Source of the DNA: Alligator mississippiensis
Lineage: Eukaryota > Chordata > Crocodylia > Alligatoridae
Reading direction: 5' to 3'
Length of the DNA stretch: 64,000 bases
Assembly: GCF_030867095.1 (NCBI RefSeq)
Contig: NC_081828.1
Span: 46,415,434-46,479,433, forward strand
The notes below the pieces were generated by a model. It did not search any database and was not told the origin of the DNA. It saw only the letters and a program-made list of their open reading frames with translations. Below, piece after piece: positions 45,245-57,800 of the stretch (its first letter is position 1; each line of letters begins with the position of its first letter). A program made the translations under genes and the position numbers.

Positions 45245-45546
45245 CAGTGGGGAGCAACCTTTTTGGCAGGCTACAATTAGTCCTCACCCTCCCTGTGCGC
45301 CACGCTGATCTCCTACCTCTGACCAATCTTCTGTTCTACTTTCTGCTCCTAGCTCTGTGTTTCCTGTTTGATATGCTGCTCTGCTTTCTGCTTCCTCCTG
45401 TGTACTCCTTGCCCAATTTGCTGCTTTGTTTTTTGCTCCCGACTCCATTTGCCATTGTGCTGCCTGTCCCCTCCCTCATCTGTTCTGTGCCACATAGAGG
45501 CTGCCTGTGCCACTTGTGGCATCCATGCTATAGGTTGGCACTCCTG
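45245..45546. mobile_element. hAT-like element abutting the CR1
   Basis: Begins CAGTGGGGAGCAACCTTTTTGG, a common hAT end. The right end GGTTGGCACTCCTG reversed gives CAGGAGTGCCAACC. The 8-base flanks (CTCTAGAT and TCATAGGT) match poorly, so age is high or the right border is off by some bases. Pyrimidine-rich interior. Confidence 0.55.
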
Positions 45547-47579
45547 TCATAGGTTATAGGAGGATTTTAGACTCTAGGGCCAATTCTTTTATACGTAGTT
45601 TTGATACAAAGGCAATTTAGGTGTCTAACTTTAGATACCTATGTTCAGAAAGATTGACCACATCCCCAGTCAAGAAATCTATGTATAATTATTTTCAAAG
45701 GATGCTGTAACACCAGCTTTGCCTTATTTTTTCAACAGGAGGCTGGCTATATTTAGTACATTTTTTGAATCTCCAACGTCAGGACCCATATGATTAGATG
45801 ATAATCTTCTTTTCTTTTTTAAGGAAGTTTCCAGCTCTCTTTTTTTTTCTTTCGACTGATGAGAAAAACTAGAAAAATGCAACCCAAATGTACTCTAAAG
45901 GCTCAAAAACCAGAAGCTGAATGAAAAGAATTGAGAATGCTGTCATTGAAAAAAAAATCTTGTGATTTGTGAATGTCTAGGGTTGGCAATACTAAAGAGG
46001 CTGACTGTTTTTGAAATGTCATCACCATGTTGTAACTCAAAGCTATCATGAAACAGGAAACCAGAGCCACAACTCTTTGAGGGATTATTGTGGGTATGTG
46101 GGAGAAACCTTAGTTTTCCTTAGGCTTAGATATTAGGGTTTTCCAAGTGAATTTTGTGCTGATGAAAGGTGCCTGTTTGACATCCCTAGACAGTGACATC
46201 CAGTCCATATCTGCACATGGGCAGTATTAATGTACACCATGCTAATTTAGATAGATAAAGCAAATCTGTATCTTCTTCTAACAGATAGGGTACAGATAGA
46301 TTTGGAAAACTGGTGTTGCACCAAGCTAACCAGGGTCATTTGTTAACAGAACAGGTACATAGCACTGCAAGGGGCTTCTAGCATCATTGAATCCAGTCCC
46401 TTGGAGGGAGACTCAGGCTTGTAGATTCAGAATTTCCAGGTTCAATTCCTGTAGGTTTCTCAATGCAACGTATCTAGAGGAGCCATGTCCAGGAATGGGG
46501 TGGAACTTCCACCTGCTCAGTCCTATGTTGCTCTTCTGAGATTGTCAAGCAGGTTGATGCTGAGCTAGGAGGATAGCTGATCTGTTTCAGTATAGCAGCT
46601 CCCCATTTGATCCCCATGGCAGTAAATCATTGCTGCATTACCTGAAAAGGAGTTGAAAGAGAACTAAGGAGCAGCATCCACTAGTTCCTGGCTCAAAGCA
46701 TGCTCAGTTGCATGATCATTACATTTAGGAATATATGAATTAGTACAGTGGATCAGTCCACTGGCTTGTCTAGTCAATATCCTGTTTCTCACAGTGACCA
46801 GATGTTTTTAAAGGCAGGTGCAAAGAAACCCTGCAGAGAGCAGTCAAGGAGTAATCTGCCTAGAGGGAAAGTTTCTTTCTGAGCAATATTAGTGGTTGAC
46901 TTATGCCCTGAAGTGTGAGTGTTTAGAGCTCTTCCTAAATGCTTGCTTACAGGATTAAAATTTTAAATTAAATTAAAAGAAGGAGGGAAACAAGACAATT
47001 CTACATTATTCTACGAAACTGCTCTAAGATCGCAACATTTTGTTCCTTCACATTTGACGTGCATCTTCTTTCTGTAAGATCAAAGTGGTGTCTTCATGGC
47101 CCTCAATCAAGAGAAGCATGTTGCTTTTGTGGCAACTATTAATTGCTTCCTGAATTTAAAAAGCATAAATAAAATAGTTTGCCAGGGAATGAGTTACCCA
47201 GTAGATAAATGCCTTGCCGTTAATGCATGGTTGACCCTGGACCCTGAGGATGATGTGAGATTCAGGATAGCTCTCAAGAAATTTACCAGAAATCATTTCA
47301 GTGGAGGTTATATGTTGTAAATTCTTAAGTAATGGGATGAAGGGAATTAGATTAGGTAATAGTTTGCAGAAATTGGATGGGCATGAATCCCTACTGTGGA
47401 TCTTTAAACTATTATAAATGTAACATTTTGTTACTGCACCCTTTGTGCATCTCTGTACCAGAAACTAAAAATGTTTTTGTATATGAGATTGTTCCAGGAG
47501 CTATTCAGATTTATTTTACACACTGCAATAACAATGCGTTCCCTTTCCATGGTACGGTGCATCCAAAGGCATATCACAG
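45547..47579. other. Intronic sequence with weak repeat traces
   Basis: TAGGTGTCTAACTTTAGATACC (45617-45640) is a phrase of old reptile repeats. A possible CR1-like scrap near 46380-46410. Nothing firm and no exon. Confidence 0.4.
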
Positions 47580-47960
47580 GAGAGCATCACCTTGCCTTTC
47601 AAAGATTTGGGCAACCAAAGCACTGGCAGGCAGCAGCAGCACCAGCCTCTTCCAGGTGGGGGTGCTGTGCTGCAGGTAGGAGCGGGGCAGGCTCAGGTGC
47701 CAGTGCAGGGCAAGCAGCAGTGGAGGCAGTGGCAGCGGTGCCACTGGGAGGGGTGGCTGAGGTGGGCTATGGGAATTTTGGGGTGGCTATAGCCCTCCCC
47801 CCCCCGGCCCCTCTTGTAGCACCGCCCCTGCTGGCAGGGCACATGGCAGGGTGCAGAGCTGCTCTGAGGCTGGGCTGGGATCTTGCAGTGGTGAGAGTAT
47901 GGTCCAGAGCCAGGGCAGAGCCAATCAGAAGCCTGCATGCCCCAGGCAGGGGTGTGCAAA
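47580..47960. repeat. GC-rich interspersed block, probable DNA-transposon remnant
   Basis: Abrupt GC-rich insert in AT-rich intron with GGCAGCAGCAGCACC blocks, a C10 run at about 47799, and GGCAGGGGTGTGCAAACACC at its right side, a hAT-like terminal phrase. I could not pair the ends or find a target-site duplication. Confidence 0.4.
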
Positions 47961-48374
47961 CACCCTCAGCTCCCATTTGTAATTCAGTTTAGTATCTGAC
48001 CCCATTGAATCCATGGAAATCAAAGGTGCTAACAACTTCTGGAAGCCCCCCAGCTGTAGTTTGAAGCATTCTACTAGTCTTGCATCTCAGCCTCTCTCTC
48101 AGCTTAAATTCAGTGCAACCAAAATGGTGCTCTCTCAAATCCTCCTCCCCTATTGTTTGTGTCTGTAGACAGTGTCAGAGTCCTCCCTCCTGCTCTAGAA
48201 CATGGGGGCTGCTTGGGACCCAAACCACCCTCTTATTCCACATCCCCAGGCTCTTTCCAGATCCCATCCCATGTTCCTTCAGAACATCTCTTACATTCAA
48301 CTATGTCCCTCAGCTCTCACAGCAAAAAGTCATCTTTCTCTAGAACCTCATCCTCTCCCATCTTCATTGTTATA

Positions 48375-48580
48375 GGCTACATCTACACAGCAGGTTGTGT
48401 GCCTGCTGTAGACATACCCAAAGTAACTTTAAATTAGCTAGCAGTGCAGCAACAGCACAACCACCAAACTGAGCACCCACTGCTACATGCTACCAGTGCC
48501 TGAACTAGCTAATTTAAAGTGAACTCAGGTTTGTCTGCCCTAGCTGCGCTCAGTGCAATAACTGAAAGGTAGATGTGCCC
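48375..48580. mobile_element. Small DNA transposon, GGGTGCATCTAC-type ends
   Basis: 206 bases, ends GGCTACATCTAC and GTAGATGTGCCC, with ATA on both sides (48372-48374, 48581-48583). The first 45 bases themselves fold: CTACACAGCAGG pairs with CCTGCTGTAG. AATTAGCTAGC and CTAGCTAATT pair further inside, so the whole is a nested palindrome. Confidence 0.7.
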
Positions 48581-48854
48581 ATAGGCTCTCATCTGGGTTT
48601 GCTGATAAATCTATCTTTCCCTCCTTTGGTCTATTCAAAATGCTGCAGTGAAGAGTATCACCCTTGTCCATTGCTCTGATTATATTACACCCTTAAGCTG
48701 ACTGTACCTCTCTTCATATCTCACTTCTACCTTCAGCCCCACCAGCTTCAATACCCTATTTGCCTGTTTCTTCCATCTCATCACCTGCACATGGAGCACC
48801 CTTTCTAAGCTAATCCTTATGGTAACCTTCTATCTCCTCACTGGAGTCCCTCAT

Positions 48855-49108
48855 CAGAGGCATAACTAGGAATCTTGGTACCCTGGACAGCGGGTGCCAA
48901 GTCCGGGGGAGCTGCAGGACTGCAGGGGAGCCAAGCACTGGAGAGTCCTTCCTCTCCAGGCTGCTGCTGCCTCTGCCACAGTACAAATTCCCCTCACATG
49001 GGTGACTGCTGCCATGGCATGGGCTCCCCAGGGCCCACCATTCTGCAACTCCCTCTAAATTAGCACCTAGGCTGATGCCATGCTTGCCCACCCCTAGTTA
49101 CATTACTG
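48855..49108. mobile_element. Non-autonomous hAT element
   Basis: 254 bases. Ends CAGAGGCATAACTAGG and, reversed, CAGTAATGTAACTAGG. Flanking 8-mers TCCCTCAT (48847-48854) and CCCCTCAA (49109-49116) share their central CCCTCA. GC-rich, non-coding. Confidence 0.8.
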
Positions 49109-49423
49109 CCCCTCAAGGCATCCATTTGCTACTATAGAAAAACACATCCTCTTCATTATGTAAGGCCTTGAACTGACCCTCACTGAGTAACTATGCAATA
49201 TTATTGAAGCTATCTTCCTCTTTCACTCTCCCATCCTGGTGTCTGATTTCCTTCTTATTGCATCATCTGGGACCTGAGCAGAAATACCTATGTAATGTAA
49301 AGCTGCTGTCAGGGCAAATTTGGCTAAATCAGAAGCTGAAAAGGCTGTTTGTATGAGACATCTGATCCCGTTTTTGCAGATCCAAAAGATTTAATTAGTT
49401 ATTTCTTGTGATTTATATTCAGT

Positions 49424-49886
49424 GGACACATACATGAGACACTTGCTGCAGTTGCCTAATTAGCTCCGCAGTAAAGCGTCACATGCAGAGCTAGTAGGCC
49501 AGAGTAAACTAATTAACTCCACCATAGGTTAATACTGCCAGATATAAGTACTATCCTACTGCAGAGTTATTTACTGCTCTTCAACTCACGTGTAGATGCT
49601 GACAGGGCTAGCTAGGGCATGAGAATGCTTTAGTGTGGGGGCTGTCTGCTGGCTAGACCTGCACTGAAGCATCCTCATGCCCCAGCCAGCCCCTCTTCAG
49701 CACATTGAGCTGGGTGTTAGCAGGCCAACCTATGGGGACCCCTGCCAGCCAGGCCTGCATTGCCTTGGCTCACTGTGCAGTGGTCCAGTGCGCGCGTATA
49801 AATTCTGTGCCTGGGAGCAATAAAGCCTGGTGTGAACTGCGCTGAAGTTTATTGCATTGCACTAATATTCATGTACAGATGTGCCC
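49424..49886. mobile_element. DNA transposon E1 of a tandem pair
   Basis: 463 bases with AGT at both edges (49421-49423, 49887-49889). Left end GGACACATACATGAG...CTAATTAGCTCCGCAGTAAAGCG, right end ATGTACAGATGTGCCC. Interior includes GCCCCAGCCAGCCCC shared with the copy at 58658. Non-coding. Three-base duplications are usual for PIF/Harbinger elements, but AGT differs from their usual TWA, so the superfamily is open. Confidence 0.75.
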
Positions 49887-49889
49887 AGT

Positions 49890-50324
49890 GGGTGCATCTA
49901 CACACGCACTTTACTGTGGAATAGACTAACTAGCTCCACACTAAAGTGTTACTGTTTACATGTTTGCCAGAATTAGGGTACTGCAAACTAATAACTCCTC
50001 TATAAAGTGGTACTGTCAAGGACAGTACTATCTTATGGTGGAGTAATTAACTGTTCAAATACATGTGAAGATGGTGACCATTGGCACAAAATGCGCCAAG
50101 GGCCAGACTCCTGGCTCCTGCCAGCCCCTCCACTGCCCAACGCTGCCATCTGGAGCCTGGGATTGACTCCCCATGCCCCCTGCCAGCCCAAGCCTGCCCT
50201 GCCCCAGTTTGAATTGCTGCTGTCTCTGGCACATATGTAGATGCTGTGCCCAGGAGCAGTTTTCTCTGGCTCAGATTGCTCTGGAGTTTATTGTGTTGCA
50301 TTAATTGCATGTGTAGTTGCACCC
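49890..50324. mobile_element. DNA transposon E2, directly after E1
   Basis: 435 bases. Starts GGGTGCATCTACACACGC and ends GTGTAGTTGCACCC, flanked by AGT (49887-49889 and 50325-50327). The left AGT is also the right AGT of E1. E2 resembles E1 through the first half but has diverged, so this is not a recent tandem duplication. Confidence 0.8.
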
Positions 50325-50327
50325 AGT

Positions 50328-52199
50328 GAAACTTAAGTTGATGTAACTAAGGACATTAATTTAGTATTAATTTCTCATAATAGTGTATTATTAATATACT
50401 GCTTAGCTTAGCTACTGCCTATTATTGGTTATGTATTGCTTAGCTCTGTAGAAAATATGATCACTTTCTAGAAGCAATTACCAGCTAAGCCTTATTGTCC
50501 TATTTAGAATATCTCAACTTGCTGCTCAGGAATATTTACTCATAATCAGTCCTGATACAGTTCTTAGGATGTTCAGGGGTTACGGTTGGCTGGGATAAAG
50601 CTTCCTTCTGATAGAATACACTTCCTAATGAAACTTGCAATTACCAGAAGGAGAAAGGAGACATTTCCTTCAATAATAATTAGATGAACTCCCAAATAAA
50701 TGCAGAGTAGTTGCAGTGGTTCAGTAAATTTACAAACTAAAATTTTGCTGTATATGGGTTGCTGTATGAGAGTTGCTGCTGCTGTATAAGGGTGTCATTT
50801 TACTTTTAGTTGGCTGGCTGGTTTTGTTCCATTTAGCTTCTTAGTTCTCTCAGCCATGCCTTTCTCAAATTCTTTCCCTGTGAGAGGTATATGCTTCCCA
50901 AGCAGCGTAGCTCCAACTAGAGTTGGCCCTGGCATTGCTAACACAGGGCATTTTGGTCATATTTTCTTGCTATGGCTAACAAAAATCTGGAGTATTTTTT
51001 AAGAAAGGGGAAGAGAGATGAAACCTTACCTGACTCATTCACTCCCTGAGTTTGCTGGGAGGTAGTGCCAAGTTAATGCCAAATACCGTGGATGGATTTG
51101 GGCTCACCTACTCACTCCTGGTCAATTAAGAACATCCAATTCATTTCACATGTTCTCCATCAATAGCTGTTGGATAGTGAGCACTTTCAGACACCTACCT
51201 GTCACAGCTGGATTCAAATTAGTAAGGACCCATGTTGCACTGTACTCTTGAGCTACATAGTACCCTATTCTTTTGTCATTTCTTTAAAAAAATAGTAATT
51301 CCAAGGCCTATAGGAGTTAATGACCCTGAAAAGAAGGATGAGGCACAGACAACAAGTGGATCAGATCTTGATTCCTCCTCACTTGCTGCTGTAAAGTAGA
51401 GCTCTTGGTGATTAGAGCTCCCAAGTATATGGGAGTTACTAAGACCCCGAATGCTTGGAATTTACTGATACCAAGATAAGATTGTGCCTTTCACAAAGGA
51501 CAAGGAGATGTTTATATTTGTGAATGCTCGAGCTCAAGTTGGAAATATCCCCCTCTTGCTACATCACTTCCCCCTCCCACCAGCTGGCAGAATGTCCCAA
51601 AGCTTTTAGCAGGTTGGAGCTGGACTCTGGCACTTCCATGACAAGTCTCTTGCTCATGGTTTGGACTGCTGAGTTATTTCACAAGTGGGTGCTGGCGTGT
51701 GGAGATGTTTGCTGCCTTCACCCCAGAAAACATCTTTCATTTGCTCACTATCTCCCTCAGTTTGCTGCTACCTCTCCCATATCATGGTTCAAAGAGCTGT
51801 CATCACAACCCTGACATCTTCAGACTCCTAATGCCACTTATTCATTGCAACTACTATGCTATGGCTTCGGGTGTAGGACTGGGGCAGACTTGGGGGAAAC
51901 TCTCTTGTTCACTGCTTTAAGTTTTTGTATTCCTGAGACAAGGAGAGAAATGGGATGGAAACAGTTAGCTTGTCTAATAAAGACAGGTCAGAATTAGGAA
52001 AGCATCTGAACAGGAACATATTTATGCAAAAGAAAGAAAATATATGAGGGGGATAAGTGGGTTGGTGTACTGTCCATGAGAGTTAGGTGAATGGACATGA
52101 GATACAGAGCTTCTCATGTCTACATGGCATGTTACAATGTGGCAGTGGAGTCAGTTACTACCTGATGTTAAGCAATCTGCATTAGTGCTGTCTGGGAAA
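50328..52199. other. Intronic sequence, nothing recognised
   Basis: AT-rich; a 96-codon plus frame at 51524 has no family features. Confidence 0.4.
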
Positions 52200-52350
52200 C
52201 AATTTATTTGTGTAATTTTTTTCCAGTTACCTAAAAAACCAAAATCTCATTTACTTTTGGCAACCATGAAATATTTCCTATTTAATCAAAAAGCATTTTC
52301 AGTTAGAGAAAAAGAAAAGAACATTTTTTATTGAAAAAATTTAGCCAAAA
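52200..52350. repeat. Degenerate AAATTT-rich repeat
   Basis: CAACCATGAAATATTTCC, AAAAAGCATTTTCAG and TTTTTTATTGAAAAAATTTAG phrases like those at 27945-28220. Confidence 0.35.
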
Positions 52351-52385
52351 TACTCAGCATCCAAACTGAGCCCAACCTGCTAAAC

Positions 52386-52388
<3 letters not shown>

Positions 52389-52419
<31 letters not shown>
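52389..52419 (+). repeat. A31 run
   Basis: Thirty-one consecutive A. No retroposon body with a matching family is evident just upstream, apart from the AAATTT-rich patch. Confidence 0.9.
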
Positions 52420-52423
<4 letters not shown>

Positions 52424-54689
52424 ACCATTAAAATCTACTCTGATGTAGGAGTCTTATCTGATTTAACCAGATTTATGCCTACGTCACAAAAGCTACTTCC
52501 CATGAAATCCCCAATCAGAAGTGACTTGTGAATGAGTGCCAGCAGAGAGGTATTAGATTGAGTGGATCACAGCAAATGAACTACTTTAGTGTGTCCCACC
52601 AGGGGAGAGGCATGTTGGGGAAGTGTGTTGGATAAACTGCTACTGGCACTGCTAATGCATGGACTTAATCCAACCTCTTTCACTAGCTCTAACATTTACA
52701 CTAATAATGCAAAAGGAAAATGCATGTTGGTCTAGTGAGACAATAATAGGCTGTGCAAAAAATAAGCAGTGGCATAAACTAAGGCAATTTAGAAACTTTA
52801 CATTCAGGTGTAATTGCATTCATATAAGACTGGTGACGTTGTCACTGATTTGTGTGCATTGCGTTTTCCAGACATGAACACACTGCTCAAAAGAGCTTAT
52901 AAACTGAGCATGAAGGTGTTAAACCAAGCAAAATCTAAAGCAAGGACATAGGGGAAAAAAATCTCTCTAGGGGGCAAAAAAAATTTCCAAACTCAATATC
53001 AGTTTAGTCAGCAGCACCAAAAGGGAAATTGCATCTCATTTAACTGGACAATGCTTACAGGAAAAAGTAGAAGAGCAGTCAGGAAGCTGTGAGTTCTAAT
53101 AACAGGTCTGCCAATGACTTCTTGTTTGGCCTTGGGCAAGTGACTAGCATTCAAAAGATTGTCTGATTTTAAAGTACTTCCCTCAAGTGCTGTGTTGCAA
53201 CTCTGTGCCTGGACTGTTCTGCTATGAAGTGAGAACCATGTCAGAAACAGGTTGCCATCTGGTGTCAGTTGATACGCCTCCATTGATTTTAATGGACTGA
53301 TGCTGTTTTATACCAGCTAAAGCCTGGTGCGCATATAGGCTTGTACTGTATAATCGTTATGGATGTGACTTCCTACGTTTGGATATATCTGGAGACGTAT
53401 TTCCTCTTTTCAACTCATTTGGCCCTATAGGTGCGGCTCTGGAACCCATGGAGCAAACACCACTGCTGGTCATCACCCTGCCTCCAAATTTAGTCACCAG
53501 CAGCTAGACCTCAAATTTGTCACTGGGAAAGGAGAGGAAGGTGAGCAGCAGTGGTATTTATGTCTTGCTCTGCACACCAATGCAGCAGCTGCAGCAGTCG
53601 CATCAACCTGCCCCATGAGCCACAGCTTAACCACAGCCCTGCTGTAGGGTAATAGTTGCATCAATATTTAAGGATTAGGAATGTTATACCAATATTACTG
53701 CATCCGCGCTCAGAAGGAGGTTTGAAAAGCTTTACCTATTGTTAAAGAGAGATAATTTTGTGGTTACGTGTAGATGAGGGCTGAAAAATCTGTGCCTTAA
53801 CTGTGATTGTTCGGATCCGTTTATCAATGTCTGCCCAATCCTTTGGAGGTGCTGAGTGCTGTAAAAGGCTATATATTATCCAAACAAAAAAAAAGAGACG
53901 GTGTCATGTCGGAAGAAATCTGCCAAACATCTCTGCCCTGATCCGCAGCTTCTGTACATGAGCCTAAATTTCATTGGACTCCTTCCTCCCATCCAATAGG
54001 ATCACCCTATCCTACTGCTAACACACTCCTCCTGCCAACCAACCCCAGGCTCTCAGTGTGAATCCTGATTTACACTCAGTGAGGATTTGTCCCTCAAGTC
54101 TGTTCCCTGCCATTCATCATGGCAGGATTTAATTTTAAAGAAAACCTGTCATGTGGGGAAAAAAACCCCATGGGGCATGATATAAACTACCCTAAACCTG
54201 GACAGAACTGGAGTCTAAACAAGATCAAACAAAGGATTCAGAGGAGACTTAAAACCCTCAAATATTTTGGTGACTCCACCCTGTCCCATCCATCCCCAAA
54301 CCTGGAATAGCAAAGGAGGCTCAAAGAATTCAGTGTAAGGAAGTGTGGCACAAAGCAGTAAGAGGCATAAGCTGCCTGCAGGGGTGGGTTATGTTTCCTG
54401 GGGCTCAGATGGCAGCTTTTGACAGGTATCTCCATTTGTTTATTTAAACTTCTTGCTCCTCAGATAAGTATTTGAAGTTTGCAAGGGTGCCTGGGTGGCA
54501 ACAGCTGTATGGCATTGCTCCAATAAGATACCAACAATCACTAATATAGTGTAGTAGGGTTGGAGTGTTGTAGCCATGATGCTCCAGAAAATATGCAAGC
54601 AGCAAGGGGTGATATCTTTTATAGGACCAACTGTATAGCTGGGAAAGATTTTAGACACATAATAGACATTACTCCCAGATGGGGCCTCA
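52420..54689. other. Intronic sequence with scraps
   Basis: A MIR-like core piece at 53090-53160 (TTGGCCTTGGGCAAGTGAC). A GC-richer patch at 53430-53650 (AGGTGCGGCTCTGGAACCCATGG) may be another DNA-transposon remnant. No exon. Confidence 0.4.
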
Positions 54690-54840
54690 ATGGCCCAAAG
54701 AGGTTAAAATTGACTTGATAGGCTGGATAAGTGAGAGTCAATCTGCTCCTAGCCATGCAGTGAGTATATGTTGGAACCAGGAATAGAAGGCTGGAATCCC
54801 AGCTCCCACTTTCCTGCTCTGCCAGTCATTCATTGTTGGT
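54690..54840 (+). mobile_element. MIR/CORE-SINE fragment
   Basis: CCCAAAGAGGTTAAAATTGACTTG, CCATGCAGTGAGTATATGTTGGAACCAGGAATAG and CTGGAATCCCAGCTCCCAC follow the MIR core in order. Confidence 0.6.
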
Positions 54841-57800
54841 AAAATTATTCACCAACTCTTTGACAAACCTAGTATAGGAAACTCCATCTACTCTGAAAAG
54901 ACAGAAGTACTGTGATAGCTGTGCTCATTCGAGGTAGGCAGCTCTTTACATGTTAAAAGCTGAAATCATGAGCTCTCATCCAAATTCCAGAAACAAACAC
55001 AGCAGAACTGAGATGGGTTAAAATCCTGCAAGCTGGCCACCATTTGCATGAATGACCTAAACTTTGCATCATGTTGACTAAATAAGACAGAGAGAAAATT
55101 AGATTCAGGTGCCAGCATCACAGAATTTGACAAGAATTAGATGCAAACTGATCTTACCAAGATCTCTTTGAAAGAACAAACCCACAAAAAAAATCTAAGC
55201 TCAAAACTGAGCCAAGTATGACTTTGTACTGTGCTCCAGGGGAACCCTGGATGTTGATTATATGGAGAATGATAGGCTTAGTGTACTGACTTCAGTCCCT
55301 GAAAAACCTCCTGTCAAATTTGGAGCTCATCAGCCTGGGCTCAACCCCTTTTTGATGATCTAATACAGGGAAACTGGGTATCACACAAAGTTTTACATGT
55401 ATCTGAGAATGTCAGGGCCATTATGAATCTCATCCTGCCTCCTGAGACATAGTTAGGTCCATTTCCTTGGTCTTCTTCCTGCTCTTATAAATCACTTCTT
55501 GGACCTACTCTTTTACAAAATATATCTAAATATGCCTTCCCAGTTTCTGGCCTTGTGCCTTCCAAACACAAAGATTTATCACAAATTCCTGCCCTAATGC
55601 AATCTGCAGACAGGGTACCAGCTCATCTGCTTCTAAAGAAGGGCACAGGTACACTGTGGAGCCTCTACTGCTATAGATAAATGAGCAGAGACTTCCAGAA
55701 GGGGTTTGTCTGCCAGGGCAGCTATATCACCCTGAATGATTGACGTTAGGCTAACAAAAATTCTCTTTTATCAGCACAGCTAAACCCAGGGGTTTTGCCC
55801 AAGTAGCAAGGGGGTGCAATTTTAACTAGCAGCTTTTCTATCAAAACTTTGTAGAATAGGCATGGTCACAGTGTGCTGAAAATGTTTCATTCTCTTTACC
55901 TGACACTTGAATCATTTTCCACCTCTCTCCTCATTTCTTCTGTGGTGACGGAGCTGCTTAGGGGAACTTGCTGGGGCATTAGTTTGAGGTTTATTTTTTT
56001 TGTAGAAGCTGGAATGGGGGAAAAAATCAGGACTTCGATCACACATAAAGTCACTGTTGGAATCAGGGTTAGAGTCCAGTTCTCTATTTCCCAGTTCCAC
56101 AGCAGCTCTACCCAGTATAGAAAACAGAGGTTTCGAGTGAATTGAGAACAGACATTGGATATGACCCAGCCCATCAGCATGGCATTTTTTGGGACAATAC
56201 ATCTGTTCTTGCTGCCTTCAGATTTCCCTCTGTTGAGATATCATGAGCTGCTGTATCAGCCTCTCCCCCTGTTGTATCAAGGACTTAATTCTACTGGGGA
56301 AGCGATCAGGACAGAAACTAGACTTTTGGAAGCTCTGTAAGGGACACACGATATCTCAGGAAAAAAAGGGATGTACTTTCAAGTTTTGGTAACCAGGATG
56401 TAGCTAAGGCTGTTTGAACTGTGGAGAAGAACTCCTTGTTTCCCTCACCTCCCGAACAGGATTTATACGTGGCTATGTGTGTCTGGGGAGGGAAGTTTAA
56501 ATAATTCATTCCCCACTGCAGCAATCTTGGTCAGCATTAGTATTGGAATAGTTAACACCATTGACCAGTGATATACCCTGGGTTTCCAGCACCTGGGAGC
56601 CAATGTTTACATTTGTGCCTCCCTCCCTGTCCTTCTCATAGCAATATTTAAAGTCACGTTGAATGATAAGAACCCTGAAGGGCCTGGCCAGCAGCCCCAC
56701 CAGCTGGTGCCCGGGGGCCATGGCCCCCTCCTGCCCCCTCCATTGGTCCACCACTGCCATTCACATTTGTTGTCATTAGGCTTAAAGGTCAACCCACTGG
56801 TGATATGAACAGGAACAGTCACCTTCTTCTTTCAACTACTGGTTCAGGCTGTCTGAAAACTCAAGAATTTAACTCTGGTTTGATTAACATTCTGTTCCCA
56901 CCTGGATGGTTCTTTTCAGTTATAATAGGAGAAGCTTAATAGTTTTGTCATGCCTAGATTTCATTATGAAACTCCCTAATAGTGCGGGGATATTAATAGG
57001 AATGTTTTGAAGTATCATGGAGACTCCAGCTCCTGGATATACTTTAGTGGACAAGTTTAGAATATGATGTCTTCTTGGAGACACAGTTTTGACTCCAATA
57101 AGGGTAACTCTAAACTTCAACTTCATGGGAGCATCTTGCCCTCTTTGGAAGTCATGGAGGGCTTCCACAGCATGCAGACCTGCATGAGCACAGAAGGCAA
57201 GCTGGAGGTAGGAGTTTGGGGGGCTGATGTGCTGTGTGCATCATTCTCCCTGGTAACTGTTAAAAAGATAAGATGTTCCTAGGCTGCCATGGAGATTACT
57301 TGGGGAATGCACAGGTTCCAGAAGCTGAACTCCCTAGCTGCCTCCTGTGGATTTTCTCACAGGAGGAGGGGAATCTGGCCCCATGTTTCCTAGCCACCAA
57401 AAATCTTACATAAAGAAAAGAAGGAAGGACTACGTGACTTTGCAGTGTTCCCAGCCTCAAATGCATCAGCTCACAGCTTCCCCAACAAAGCAAAATACAC
57501 CCAACTCTCAAGTTCTCTCTTGAGGTTATCTGGATGGAGAATGGTATTGTTTCCCCTAAGGTCATATGGTGCAGACAGAAGAGGGAACTGGCAGCATACT
57601 TGACTTGCCTGCCTTTGCCACCAAGGAACCTGACAGATTGGGGAATTAAGATCACCAGCAGCTTTTTGTAATTAAAATCCACTCATATCTCACAAACTGG
57701 AAGGCAAACGTTGAAATGAACATCCAGGCAATTTCTCCAGCACTACACTTCAACTGCAGTCCATGCCAAAGACTGGGAGTGAAGGGCTGTGCCTTGTTCT

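Larger units (their letters stand above)
48070..49300 (+). repeat. Pyrimidine-rich old retroposon-like region, interrupted twice
   Basis: CTCCTCCC/TTCCATCTCATC-rich sequence in three parts (48070-48374, 48581-48854, 49109-49300) separated by two DNA transposons. The parts read continuously in style, e.g. ATTTGCCTGTTTCTTCCATC, ATCATCTGGGACCTGAGC. It may be an L2-like or other LINE end. Family unproven. Confidence 0.35.

Noticed and set aside
47471-47992. 173-codon + strand frame
   Set aside because: Spans a GC-rich repeat block; Ala/Gly/Val-rich with no family match.
52389-52419. A31 run as tail of a processed pseudogene
   Set aside because: Upstream sequence has no mRNA-like coding similarity and no polyadenylation signal at a suitable distance that I can support.
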